64,000 bases of DNA from Pararoseomonas baculiformis. Lineage in GTDB: Bacteria > Pseudomonadota > Alphaproteobacteria > Acetobacterales > Acetobacteraceae. Position 1 is the first letter of the stretch. Each line of letters begins with the position of its first letter. The notes under the pieces are model-generated. The model made no database searches and had not been told where the DNA came from. It worked only from the letters and a program-made list of their open reading frames with translations. Shown here one piece after another: positions 8,055 through 16,372 of the stretch. Where the stretch lies: NCBI RefSeq assembly GCF_017813395.1, contig NZ_JAGIZB010000009.1, forward strand, positions 146,948 through 210,947, in the 5' to 3' direction. The translations under genes and the position numbers were made by a program.

Positions 8055-9797
8055 GTGACGACGCCGGCTACCGCCACCATCGAGGCTACCGCATCGGCAC
8101 CGCCCAGCCCCTCGGCACGCCGCCTCTGGCCAGCGCGACCGGGGGAGGCGGTGGCCTTCACGCTGGTGGCGCTGTTCCTGCTCGCCTTTCTGGTCGTGCC
8201 GGTCCTCACAGTGGTGACGGTCGCCTTCCAGGACCGGGCGTCGGGCAGCTTCACCCTCGCCCATTTCGGGGACTTCCTGTCCAACGACCTGTTCCGGACG
8301 AGCTTCCTGAACTCGCTCTACGTCTCGCTGATGTCGGTGGTGGTAGCGAGCCTCATCGCTCTGCCCTTGGCGTACTTCACCACGCGTTTCGAATTCCGCG
8401 GCGCCATTCTCGTGCAAACACTGGGCGTGCTGCCGCTGATCATGCCGCCCTTCGCCGGCGCTGTCGCCATGGGTCTGCTGTTCAGCCGGACCGGCACGGT
8501 GAACCTGCTGCTCGGTGACTGGCTCGATATCAACATCCCCTTCATGGAGGGGTTGAACGGCGTGATCTTCGTCCAGTCCGTCCACTACTTTCCCTTCATC
8601 CTGCTGAACCTCGTCGCCAGCCTGAAAAACATCGACCGGGCGATGGAAGAGAGCGCGCAGAACCTGGGCAGCCACGGGTTCCGGCTGTTTCGCCGCATCG
8701 TGCTGCCGCTGGCCATGCCGGGCTATGTTGCCGGTGCCAGCCTCGTGTTCATCAAGGTGTTCGATGACCTCGCGACACCGCTGCTTCTGAACGTGCGGGA
8801 AATGCTGGCGCCGCAGGCCTATCTGCGGATCACTTCCGTGGGACTGGAGGATCCGATCGGCTACGTCATCTCCGTCGTCCTGATCCTGTTTTCCGTCCTG
8901 TCCCTCTGGGTTTCATCGCTGGCACTGCGCGGCAAGGACTACGCGACGGTGCAGCGCGGCGGCGGCGGGCTGGCGCGGCGGCGCATGTCACGCGGCCAGG
9001 CCGTCCTAGCCTATGCGGTCATCATCCTGATCCTGATGCTCGTATTGGCTCCGCATTTTGGACTGTTCCTGCTCTCCATCGCCACGATCTGGTCCTTTGC
9101 ACCGCTGCCGGATGGCTACACCCTGGCGCACTACACCCGGGTTTTCGCGGAAAGCTCGCAGTACATCACCAACACGCTGATCTATGCGGGGCTGGCGGGG
9201 CTGATCGACGTGATCCTCGGCACCACCATCGCCTATCTCGTGCTGCGCACAAAGCTCGCGGGGGCGCGCTGGCTGGATTACCTGGCGATGTCGGCGCTCG
9301 CCGTCCCGGGGCTGGTGCTGGGAATCGGATACCTTCGTACCTTCTTCGGCGTCACCCTGCCGGGCGGCACCTCGCTCGCGGCCTTCTGGGGTATCATCGT
9401 GCTGGCCTTGGCCGTACGGCGCCTACCCTACGCCTTGCGGGCATGCACCGCGGCGATGCAGCAGATTTCGGCCAGCCTGGAGGAGGCTGCCGAGAACCTT
9501 GGTGCCCGCCGCCTGAGCGTGGTCCGCCGGATCGTGCTACCCCTCATGGCTGGCGGCCTTGCGGCAGGCTTCATCACCTCCTTCGCCACGGCAGCGGTGG
9601 AGCTCTCGGCCACGCTGATGCTCGTCCAATCCAGCAATGACGCGCCGCTGGCCTATGGCCTCTACGTGTTCATGCAGTCGCCGGCCGGCCGGGGGGCGGG
9701 AGCGGCGCTCGGTATTGTTGCGGTGGTCATCGTGGGACTGTCCACCCTTCTGTCCCATCTGGTCGCCGAGCGTGGCGGCGGGAGGAAATCCGCATGA
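8055..9797 (+). CDS. ABC transporter permease, two fused FbpB-type halves
   Basis: Inner-membrane permease of 580 residues with two homologous halves, each with about six membrane segments and an EAA-type loop that contacts the ATPase (EESAQNLGSHGFRLFRRIVLP in the first half, EEAAENLGARRLSVVRRIVLP in the second, each of which is a single loop). This double-length architecture is known for FbpB/AfuB iron permeases and some aminoethylphosphonate permeases. Translation appears to begin at GTG 8055, 5 bases after the receptor gene, and the end overlaps the ATPase start by 4 bases, so the three genes form one operon. Confidence 0.9.
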   Translation: MTTPATATIEATASAPPSPSARRLWPARPGEAVAFTLVALFLLAFLVVPVLTVVTVAFQDRASGSFTLAHFGDFLSNDLFRTSFLNSLYVSLMSVVVASLIALPLAYFTTRFEFRGAILVQTLGVLPLIMPPFAGAVAMGLLFSRTGTVNLLLGDWLDINIPFMEGLNGVIFVQSVHYFPFILLNLVASLKNIDRAMEESAQNLGSHGFRLFRRIVLPLAMPGYVAGASLVFIKVFDDLATPLLLNVREMLAPQAYLRITSVGLEDPIGYVISVVLILFSVLSLWVSSLALRGKDYATVQRGGGGLARRRMSRGQAVLAYAVIILILMLVLAPHFGLFLLSIATIWSFAPLPDGYTLAHYTRVFAESSQYITNTLIYAGLAGLIDVILGTTIAYLVLRTKLAGARWLDYLAMSALAVPGLVLGIGYLRTFFGVTLPGGTSLAAFWGIIVLALAVRRLPYALRACTAAMQQISASLEEAAENLGARRLSVVRRIVLPLMAGGLAAGFITSFATAAVELSATLMLVQSSNDAPLAYGLYVFMQSPAGRGAGAALGIVAVVIVGLSTLLSHLVAERGGGRKSA

Positions 9798-10885
9798 GCG
9801 AGCTACTGGCCCGCGAACCCGCGGGAATTCGGGTCGAGGGGGTCGATCTCTCCTACGGCACGACCCGCGTGCTGAAGGATGTGAACCTGGAGATCCGCCC
9901 GGGCGAGTTCTTCGCCTTCCTCGGTCCCTCCGGATGCGGCAAGACCACGCTCCTGCGGCTGATCGCGGGCTTCAACACGGCCGAGCGCGGCCGCGTGCTG
10001 GTGGGCGGCAAGGATATCTCGGCCCTGCCCCCCTGGAAGCGCGATGTGGGAATGGTGTTCCAGTCCTATGCGTTGTGGCCGCACATGACCGTCCGCCGCA
10101 ACGTCGCCTTCGGACTGGAGGAGCGTCGAGTGGCCCGCACCGAGATCGGCCCGCGTGTTGAGGCGGCGCTGAAGCTCGTCGGGCTCGAGGGCATGGGGGA
10201 GAGGCGGCCCGCACAGCTGTCGGGCGGACAGCAGCAGCGGGTTGCGCTCGCCCGCACGGTCGCCGTGCGCCCGATGGTGCTGCTGCTGGATGAGCCCCTC
10301 TCCAATCTCGATGCACGGCTCCGCGTGCAGGTCAGGCGGGAACTGCGTGAACTGCAGCAGAGGCTTCGCCTGACCACCATCTTCGTCACCCATGATCAGG
10401 AGGAGGCGAACACGGTCTGCGACCGGATAGCGGTGATGAATGACGGTGTGGTGCAACAGGTCGGAACGCCGATGGAACTGTACGACCACCCCGCCAACCT
10501 CTTTGTTGCTGGCTTCCTGGGGACGGCCAACATCATGCCGGGCACGGTGCTTCGGGATGGCGGGGGCGCTGCCTTCGAGATCGCGGGCGGCACGCGCATT
10601 CCACTGCCGCCCGGGCTCGCGGCGCCCGACGACGCGCGGCTGGTCTTCCGTCCCCAGGATGTCTCCTTCCTTCCCCCCGGTGCGGATGCCGGCGGGCGGC
10701 GACTGATCGAGGGCGAGATCACGCATCGCGAGTTCCTGGGCGCGAGCATCCGCTACGGTGTGCGGGTGGCCGGGGCGGAGGTGCTGGTGGATGCACCGCA
10801 TATGGGGGGAGAGGGACATCTGGCCGTGGGTGGACGCGCCGTATTGGCGCTGGATGCCGCACGGGTGAAGCTGCTGACCGCCTGA
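9794..10885 (+). CDS. ABC transporter ATP-binding protein
   Basis: Cytosolic ATPase of 363 residues energising the import system. Walker A is GPSGCGKTT, the signature is LSGGQQQRVALA, Walker B is VLLLDEP, and the switch histidine is in VTHDQEEA. The region after about residue 240 is a TOBE-like beta domain, as in the FbpC/PotA/UgpC group (CUT1/iron type). The ATG overlaps the permease stop codon by 4 bases. Within that group the ligand can be iron, phosphonates, polyamines or sugars; the fused permease favours the iron/phosphonate branch. Confidence 0.93.
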   Translation: MSELLAREPAGIRVEGVDLSYGTTRVLKDVNLEIRPGEFFAFLGPSGCGKTTLLRLIAGFNTAERGRVLVGGKDISALPPWKRDVGMVFQSYALWPHMTVRRNVAFGLEERRVARTEIGPRVEAALKLVGLEGMGERRPAQLSGGQQQRVALARTVAVRPMVLLLDEPLSNLDARLRVQVRRELRELQQRLRLTTIFVTHDQEEANTVCDRIAVMNDGVVQQVGTPMELYDHPANLFVAGFLGTANIMPGTVLRDGGGAAFEIAGGTRIPLPPGLAAPDDARLVFRPQDVSFLPPGADAGGRRLIEGEITHREFLGASIRYGVRVAGAEVLVDAPHMGGEGHLAVGGRAVLALDAARVKLLTA

Positions 10886-11107
10886 GCCGCCCGGCGCAAC
10901 CGCGCGGAACCTGCGCGAGGGCGATGCATGGGATGCGCTGCACCAGCTGACCCCGCTCTGCGGTGAGCTATTCCCAGCAAAGCAGGGGGGATTATGGAGT
11001 TGCTGGTTAGGCGTTGACCCTTACCACCGCAGGGGTGGGTCAGCCGGCGCTGATGAAAGTGGCGGAATGAGCGTCACTCAACCTGATCGGCGCGGAATGC
11101 TCTCGAC

Positions 11108-12679
11108 TCACATTGGCTTTGCTGTCCGCATGCGCTGCGCGGCCATCTCTCCGATCATGACACAGGTGAAATGCAGATTGGCGCGGCAGTCCGTGGGCAT
11201 GATGGATGCGTCCGCCACCCTCAACCCGCGGACACCGCGTACAACCAGGTCCGGATCCACCACACCTCGCGGATCCTCGTGGACGGTCATCCGGCAGGTG
11301 CCGGCCGCGTGCTGGATATCTCCGGCTTCCTGAAGCATCAGGGCGTCCAACTCAGCGTCGGGCAGGGCCGCCGCTTCCGTCATGGCCAATCCGGTCTCCC
11401 CGAAGGTGATCGCGTCCGCGATCCGGGCCACGGGCTCCAGCCCACAAAGACGCGCCAGGCGCCGAACGCCGTCGCGCATCCGCAACCGGTCGGCCGGATG
11501 GTCCAGCATGTTCTCATCGATAACCGGTTGCGCATCCGGTTCCGCCGAGGTCAGGCGTATCTCGCCCCGGGAGAAGGCGTCGTAGAGCGCAACCCCGATG
11601 CCGCCGGCTGGCGACACGCCGCCCTCCACCAGGCCGCGATGGTTATACGCGACCATGATCATGTCCCGCTCGCCGCCACCCCCGAGGCGGCTGCTGTAGG
11701 TAACGCAGAGGTTGGTGTGGCGGGCATCCGGATGCCCCGCGCGAAACTCAGGCCTGAGGGCCAGGCTCGCACGCAGGATGGGGTGGTCCATCAGGTGCTG
11801 CCCCACCGCAGGCTGGTCATGCAGGACCGGGATGCCGAGGTCACGCAGCGTCGCCGCCGGTCCAATGCCGCTGCGCATCAGAAGGCAGGGGCTGTGGATC
11901 GCGCCGGCCGAGAGGACCACTTCCCGGGCGCCGATCTCCTCCCACGCACCACCGCCGAAGCGAACGCGGACGCCGCGGACGCCGTGTCCTTCGAACAGCA
12001 CCCGATCCACCAGAGCCTCGCCCCGGATCTCCAGATTCGCGCGCCCCCGCGCGGGCTCCAGATAGGCGTCGTTCGTCGTCACCCGCACGCCCCCACGCAG
12101 GTTGATCGGGTTGCAGGAGACTCCTTCGCCTTCCGGCGCGTTCAGATCCGGCTTCAGGGGATAGCCGCCCAGCAGCGCGGCGTCGCGCAGGGCCAGGTCC
12201 ACCGCCCCCCATTCCGCCTCGGGCATGCGCCAGACAGGCAGCGGCCCGCCCTGCCGCCGGCCCGGCACGCCGAAATCTGCGTCGTCCTCAATCCGGTCGA
12301 AGAGCGGCATCACCTCTGCGGCGGACCATCCCTCGCAGCCTATCTCGGCCCAGGTATCGAAGGCGGCGGGCACCCCGCGGATCGCGATCTGGGCATTGAC
12401 GGTGGACGACCCGCCCATGGTCCTGCCGCGCCAGTAGAATTTCGGCGCCTGCGCCCGGGTGCGGCGGGCCATCAGGCCGGGCCACTGCCATTCCGCCTGA
12501 TGCCGGGGGTCGTGCATGAAGGGCACGATATTGGGGCTGCGTAGCGCGGCCGGCGCCTCCGCCGGGCGCCAGTCGCGGCCGGCCTCCAGCAGCAGAACGC
12601 GGCGCCAGGGGTCCTCCGAGAGACGCGCAGCAAGGGCAGCTCCAGCCGAACCGGCGCCGACCACGATGACATCGTACAT
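11108..12679 (-). CDS. GMC family FAD-dependent oxidoreductase
   Basis: A 523-residue flavoprotein of the glucose-methanol-choline family, probably an alcohol or choline-type dehydrogenase. The N-terminus has the dinucleotide fold DVIVVGAGSAG and LLLEAG, signature 1 spans GRTMGGSSTVNAQI, and signature 2 is GAIHSPCLLMRSGIGP. The C-terminal domain contains HAAGTCRM with the likely catalytic histidine, then ADASIMPTD. There is no signal peptide. It is divergent from the PQQ dehydrogenase/caa3 operon over 436 bases and convergent with the ABC operon. The alcohol substrate is unknown. Confidence 0.92.
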   Translation of the reverse strand: MYDVIVVGAGSAGAALAARLSEDPWRRVLLLEAGRDWRPAEAPAALRSPNIVPFMHDPRHQAEWQWPGLMARRTRAQAPKFYWRGRTMGGSSTVNAQIAIRGVPAAFDTWAEIGCEGWSAAEVMPLFDRIEDDADFGVPGRRQGGPLPVWRMPEAEWGAVDLALRDAALLGGYPLKPDLNAPEGEGVSCNPINLRGGVRVTTNDAYLEPARGRANLEIRGEALVDRVLFEGHGVRGVRVRFGGGAWEEIGAREVVLSAGAIHSPCLLMRSGIGPAATLRDLGIPVLHDQPAVGQHLMDHPILRASLALRPEFRAGHPDARHTNLCVTYSSRLGGGGERDMIMVAYNHRGLVEGGVSPAGGIGVALYDAFSRGEIRLTSAEPDAQPVIDENMLDHPADRLRMRDGVRRLARLCGLEPVARIADAITFGETGLAMTEAAALPDAELDALMLQEAGDIQHAAGTCRMTVHEDPRGVVDPDLVVRGVRGLRVADASIMPTDCRANLHFTCVMIGEMAAQRMRTAKPM

Positions 12680-13115
12680 GGTGACGAATCTCTCCAGGCG
12701 GTGAAGGACAGGGCTGTCGCTGGGTCAAGTCGTCAGCACAACTTCGCAGCTCGCGCCATGGCTGGTGGCGTAGAGCGCTGCCTCAGGTGCCTCACCGAGC
12801 CGCGATGTGCGAAACGGAGCTCGCCAGCGTTCTGCGCCAGTCCAGGCCAGTGAGGCAGATCAGGCTTCCCGCAAGGCCCAGGGCCGCTCGCAACAGGACT
12901 TGCAAGAAGACCTTTGGCGTCAGCACGCACGGGATCGCCCCGTCCGCGAAGACCCGAGGGCAGCCTCGCCGGCCAGCCCGTCCCCTCCAGGCCGTCACAA
13001 TGGCTCCTTGACCGCTATTGGAGCTTCGATGTCGTTTTGCGCTCCGATTCCAGCAACTCTGCTCCGATCCAGCGTTTCGGCTAATGGATACGTCAGCTGG
13101 GGGACAACACAGGGC
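12680..13115. other. divergent promoter region
   Basis: Spacer between the GMC oxidoreductase and the PQQ dehydrogenase/caa3 run. Open frames exist on both strands but none has a convincing start or family pattern. It should contain the promoter for the long respiratory operon. No operator repeat was recognised. Confidence 0.45.
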
Positions 13116-14847
13116 ATGGGCCCGCTGCATCACGCCGTGCGGCATCCTGGGTGGGCACAGCTCGCCGCTCGCATGACCCTGTGCCTACTTGCGGCCTTGA
13201 TCGGAATGCCCGCCCTCGCTCAGGAGGGGCGTGGGGAGGCGATTACCGCTGCCAATGTGGCCTCACTGCGCGTTGTCCTCGCCCGCCCAACAGGCCGCCC
13301 AGAGCCCCATCAGGTAGCCCCGGTCGCCGCTGGAGGCCTTCTCTTTGTCCTCACTCCTTTCCCCCATGAAGTGCTTGCCTTGGACCCTATGCAGCCCAGC
13401 GCGCCTCCCCTCTGGCGGCACACGCCCGAAGCAGACGGGCGCGCAGTCGGGCTGGCCTGCTGCGGCGCCGTGGGTGGTCTCTCGTCGCAGGGAGATAGCC
13501 TGTACGTCGCTTCGCTCGACGGGCGCCTGACCGCGCTGGACGCTGCGAGCGGCGCCCTGCGCTGGACCGTGACCGCGGCCGATCCAGGGCAGGGAGAAAC
13601 CCTGGGTGCAGCGCCACTGATACGGAATGAGCGGATCTTCCTCGGCAATGCAGGGGACGATTTCGGGGCACGCGGCTGGGTGGCTGCCCGTGATGCAGCG
13701 ACGGGACACCTTCTCTGGCAGCGTCACAGCACCGGCCCGGACTCCGAAGTTGGAATCGGCCAGGGCTTCCGGCCGCGCTATCCAGGCGAACTGGGAGAGG
13801 ATCTTGGAAAGGTCAGCTGGCCGCCCTCCGCCTGGCAGCAAGGCGGAGGAGGAGTCTCCGGGCCCATCCTGCTCGATCCCACGCTGAACCTCCTCTTCCA
13901 CGGAACCGGTCATGCCGCACCCTGGAATCCGGCGCGGCGGGCGGGGGACAACAAATGGACTGCCGGCCTCTTCGCCCGCGATCCCGCTACGGGAGAGGCC
14001 CGCTGGTTCACCGGCTTCAGCCCGCATGACCCGCACGCCCTGGGCAGCGCGACCGCCAATATCCTCGCCGAGTTCCCCTGGGAGGGGCAGCGCCGGCGCC
14101 TGCTGATCCATCCTGACCCGAATGGCCGCGTCTACCTGCTCGACCCTGGCAGCGGCGAGATCCTCTCCGCCGAGCCCTTCGTGGCGGTGAACGCGACCGA
14201 GGGGGTGGACCTGGCCACGGGGCGCCCGCGCTGGAACGAGGCCAAGCGGCTCGAAGGGAACGGCATGCTGCGGAATGTCTGCCCGGGCCGCCCCGGTGCG
14301 CTGGGAGGCGAGCCGGATTTCCTGGCCGAGGCTGGGCTGCTCTTCCTGCCCGCCAGCCGGCTCTGCATGGATATCGAGTTCCGCGACGCCTCCTATATCC
14401 GCGGCACCGGCTACACCGGGGCGAACATCCGCCTGGGAGCACGGCCAGGCCAGCCGCGTGGCGCGCTGGTGGCCTGGGGACCCGGCCGCGGCACGGCCGG
14501 CCTGGACGGCCGAGGAGGCTTACCCCCTGGGCGGTGGCGTGCTGGCCCTGCCCGACGGCGTGGTTCTCTACGGCACGCGTGATGGCTGGTTGAAGGCGCG
14601 GGACGCGCGCACCGGGCGGGAGCTGTGGCGCTACGATGCGGGAACGGGGATCGTCAGCCGCCCCCTCGCCTTCCGCGGCCGCGATGGCAGGCCCTATCTC
14701 GCCGTGCTGGCCGGCGATGGGCGCGGAGCGGGCCGCGAGATCGACATGCGGGACGCCAGCGCCGATTCCGGCATGGCCCATGCGCTGCGGGACTTGCCCC
14801 CCCCGCGCGAGCCGGGCGGCCTGCTTCTCGTCTTCGGCCTGCCATGA
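13116..14847 (+). pseudogene. PQQ-dependent alcohol dehydrogenase-like protein, frameshifted
   Basis: Periplasmic eight-bladed propeller quinoprotein of about 577 residues when read across one frame change. A signal peptide ends at ALAQ. Repeats of the type LTALDAASGALRW, WVAARDAATGHLLW and WLKARDARTGRELW are propeller blade motifs, and LACCGAV carries the adjacent-cysteine pair seen near the active site of PQQ alcohol dehydrogenases. The reading frame shifts at the four-G run 14476-14479: before it the frame gives RGALVAW, after it the next frame gives DPAAARPAW and continues to the stop at 14847. One extra G explains this. The downstream cytochrome start overlaps the stop of the second frame, so that frame is the genuine end. 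Either a sequencing error or a recent null. An inner start at 13173 is possible. Confidence 0.75.
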
Positions 14848-15386
14848 AGCCCTGGCACGCCGCCTTCCTCACCCTCCTGCTGCTCGCGGGCTGCAAGCGC
14901 GAGCAGCGCCAGTACCGCCTTGATCCTGCCATCGCAGAGTCGCTCGACAGGGTCGAGGTCTTGCCTGTCGGCATCAACGGGCGACCGCCCCGGGTGATCA
15001 CGATCACAGGGGATCCGTACCGCACAAACGCCTATCAGCTGAGCCAGGGAAAACGGCTCTATGCCGGCTTCAACTGCCAAGGTTGCCACGCCGATGGCGG
15101 CGGCGGCACAGGCCCTGCCCTGATGAATGGCTGGTGGCGCTACGGCCCGGACGCCGTTTCCATTTTCCTCTCCATCCGCGACGGCAGGCCGAATGGCATG
15201 CCCGCCTTCCGTGACCGAATGACCCCCGAACAGATCTGGCAACTCACCGGCTACATCCAGAGCCTTGGCGCCACTCGGGCGAGTGGGGCGGCTCCCAGCC
15301 GGAACGATGCCATGCAGACGCGCCCTGCGGAGAACCGCGCCCCTGCCATGTCGCGCCTCCCCTCCCCCTATGAAGGCGGGCCATGA
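14844..15386 (+). CDS. lipoprotein cytochrome c
   Basis: A 180-residue single-heme cytochrome c. The N-terminus ends in a lipobox LLLLAGC, so it is probably anchored on the periplasmic side of the membrane. The heme site is CQGCH, with a possible Met ligand in NGMPAF. It overlaps the PQQ dehydrogenase stop by ATGA and the coxB start by ATGA. It most likely accepts electrons from the quinoprotein dehydrogenase and passes them to the caa3 oxidase. This is inference from gene order and class. Confidence 0.9.
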   Translation: MKPWHAAFLTLLLLAGCKREQRQYRLDPAIAESLDRVEVLPVGINGRPPRVITITGDPYRTNAYQLSQGKRLYAGFNCQGCHADGGGGTGPALMNGWWRYGPDAVSIFLSIRDGRPNGMPAFRDRMTPEQIWQLTGYIQSLGATRASGAAPSRNDAMQTRPAENRAPAMSRLPSPYEGGP

Positions 15387-16372
15387 GGCGGCTCCTACCG
15401 CTCCTGTCAGCCGGGCTGCTCGCGGGCTGCACGGGCTGGCAATCGGCCCTGGCACCGCGCGGCCCGGTTGCGGATGACCTGCACGGGCTGTTCTGGCTGT
15501 TCACCATCACCTGCGCCCTGGTCTGGCTCGCTGTCATGCTGGTGCTGCTGGCGGCCCTGCTGCGCCGCCCGCCGGATGGGAAGGCGCGGCAGGAGCGGGC
15601 CATGCAGCACTCCGCGCGCGCGATCGGCGGCGCGGTGGCCGCGACCGTGGTGATCGTCGCCGGCCTCACCGTCGCCAGCTTTCTCGCCACCCGCAGCATC
15701 TCCGCCCATGCCGAGGATGCTCTGGTGATCCGCCTGCGCGGCTACCAGTGGTGGTGGGAGGCGACCTATGCCGATCCCCGCCCGGACCAGAACTTCATCA
15801 CCGCGAACGAGATCCACGTCCCCACCGGCCGCCTCGTGCGGATCGAACTGGCGGCCGCTGATGTCATTCATTCCTTCTGGGTTCCCAATCTGTCCGGAAA
15901 GCAGGACATGATCCCCGGCCGCGCCAACAGCCTGGCCTTCACCGCCCGGAAGCCCGGCACCTACCGCGCCCAATGCGCTGAATTCTGCGGTCTGCAGCAC
16001 GCCCATATGGCCCTGCACGTGGTGGCCGAACCGCCGGAGGCTTTCGAGCGCTGGCGGACGGCGCAGGTCGCCGAGGCCGCGCGCCCCCACGGGCCGGAAG
16101 AGGACGAAGGCCGCCGCATCCTGGAAAGCAAGGCATGCGGCGCCTGCCACACGGTGCGCGGCACCCAGGCCGCAGGCAATCTCGGCCCCGACCTTACCCA
16201 TGTCGGCAGCCGCCAGTTCATCGCCGCCGGCATGCTGCCCACCACGCGCGGCAGCCTCGCCGCCTGGGTGGCCGATCCGCAATCCATCAAGCCCGGCAGC
16301 AACATGCCCATGGTGCCCCTGACCGCAGACGAGTTGCAGGCCGTCTCCGCCTATCTGACGAGGCTGCGTTGA
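15383..16372 (+). CDS. coxB: cytochrome c oxidase subunit II with fused cytochrome c domain (caa3 type)
   Basis: Subunit II of 329 residues. A lipobox LLAGC is followed by two membrane segments, then the cupredoxin domain with GYQWWWEATY and the CuA ligands in VIHSFW and CAEFCGLQHAHM. A C-terminal cytochrome c domain carries CGACH and the distal Met in NMPMVPL. The fused heme domain marks it as caa3 type, so electrons can enter without a separate soluble cytochrome. All CuA ligands are present. Its stop overlaps the TTG start of subunit I by TTGA. Confidence 0.96.
   Translation: MRRLLPLLSAGLLAGCTGWQSALAPRGPVADDLHGLFWLFTITCALVWLAVMLVLLAALLRRPPDGKARQERAMQHSARAIGGAVAATVVIVAGLTVASFLATRSISAHAEDALVIRLRGYQWWWEATYADPRPDQNFITANEIHVPTGRLVRIELAAADVIHSFWVPNLSGKQDMIPGRANSLAFTARKPGTYRAQCAEFCGLQHAHMALHVVAEPPEAFERWRTAQVAEAARPHGPEEDEGRRILESKACGACHTVRGTQAAGNLGPDLTHVGSRQFIAAGMLPTTRGSLAAWVADPQSIKPGSNMPMVPLTADELQAVSAYLTRLR

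Noticed and set aside
11014..11043. Imperfect hairpin between the ABC operon and the GMC gene as a terminator
   Set aside because: Only the outer TGACCC/GGGTCA pairs cleanly and the inner part has bulges; too weak to list as a feature.
11171..12544. Long plus-strand frame opposite the GMC oxidoreductase
   Set aside because: Low-complexity Arg/Pro/His composition with no motif; the minus strand encodes a full GMC protein.
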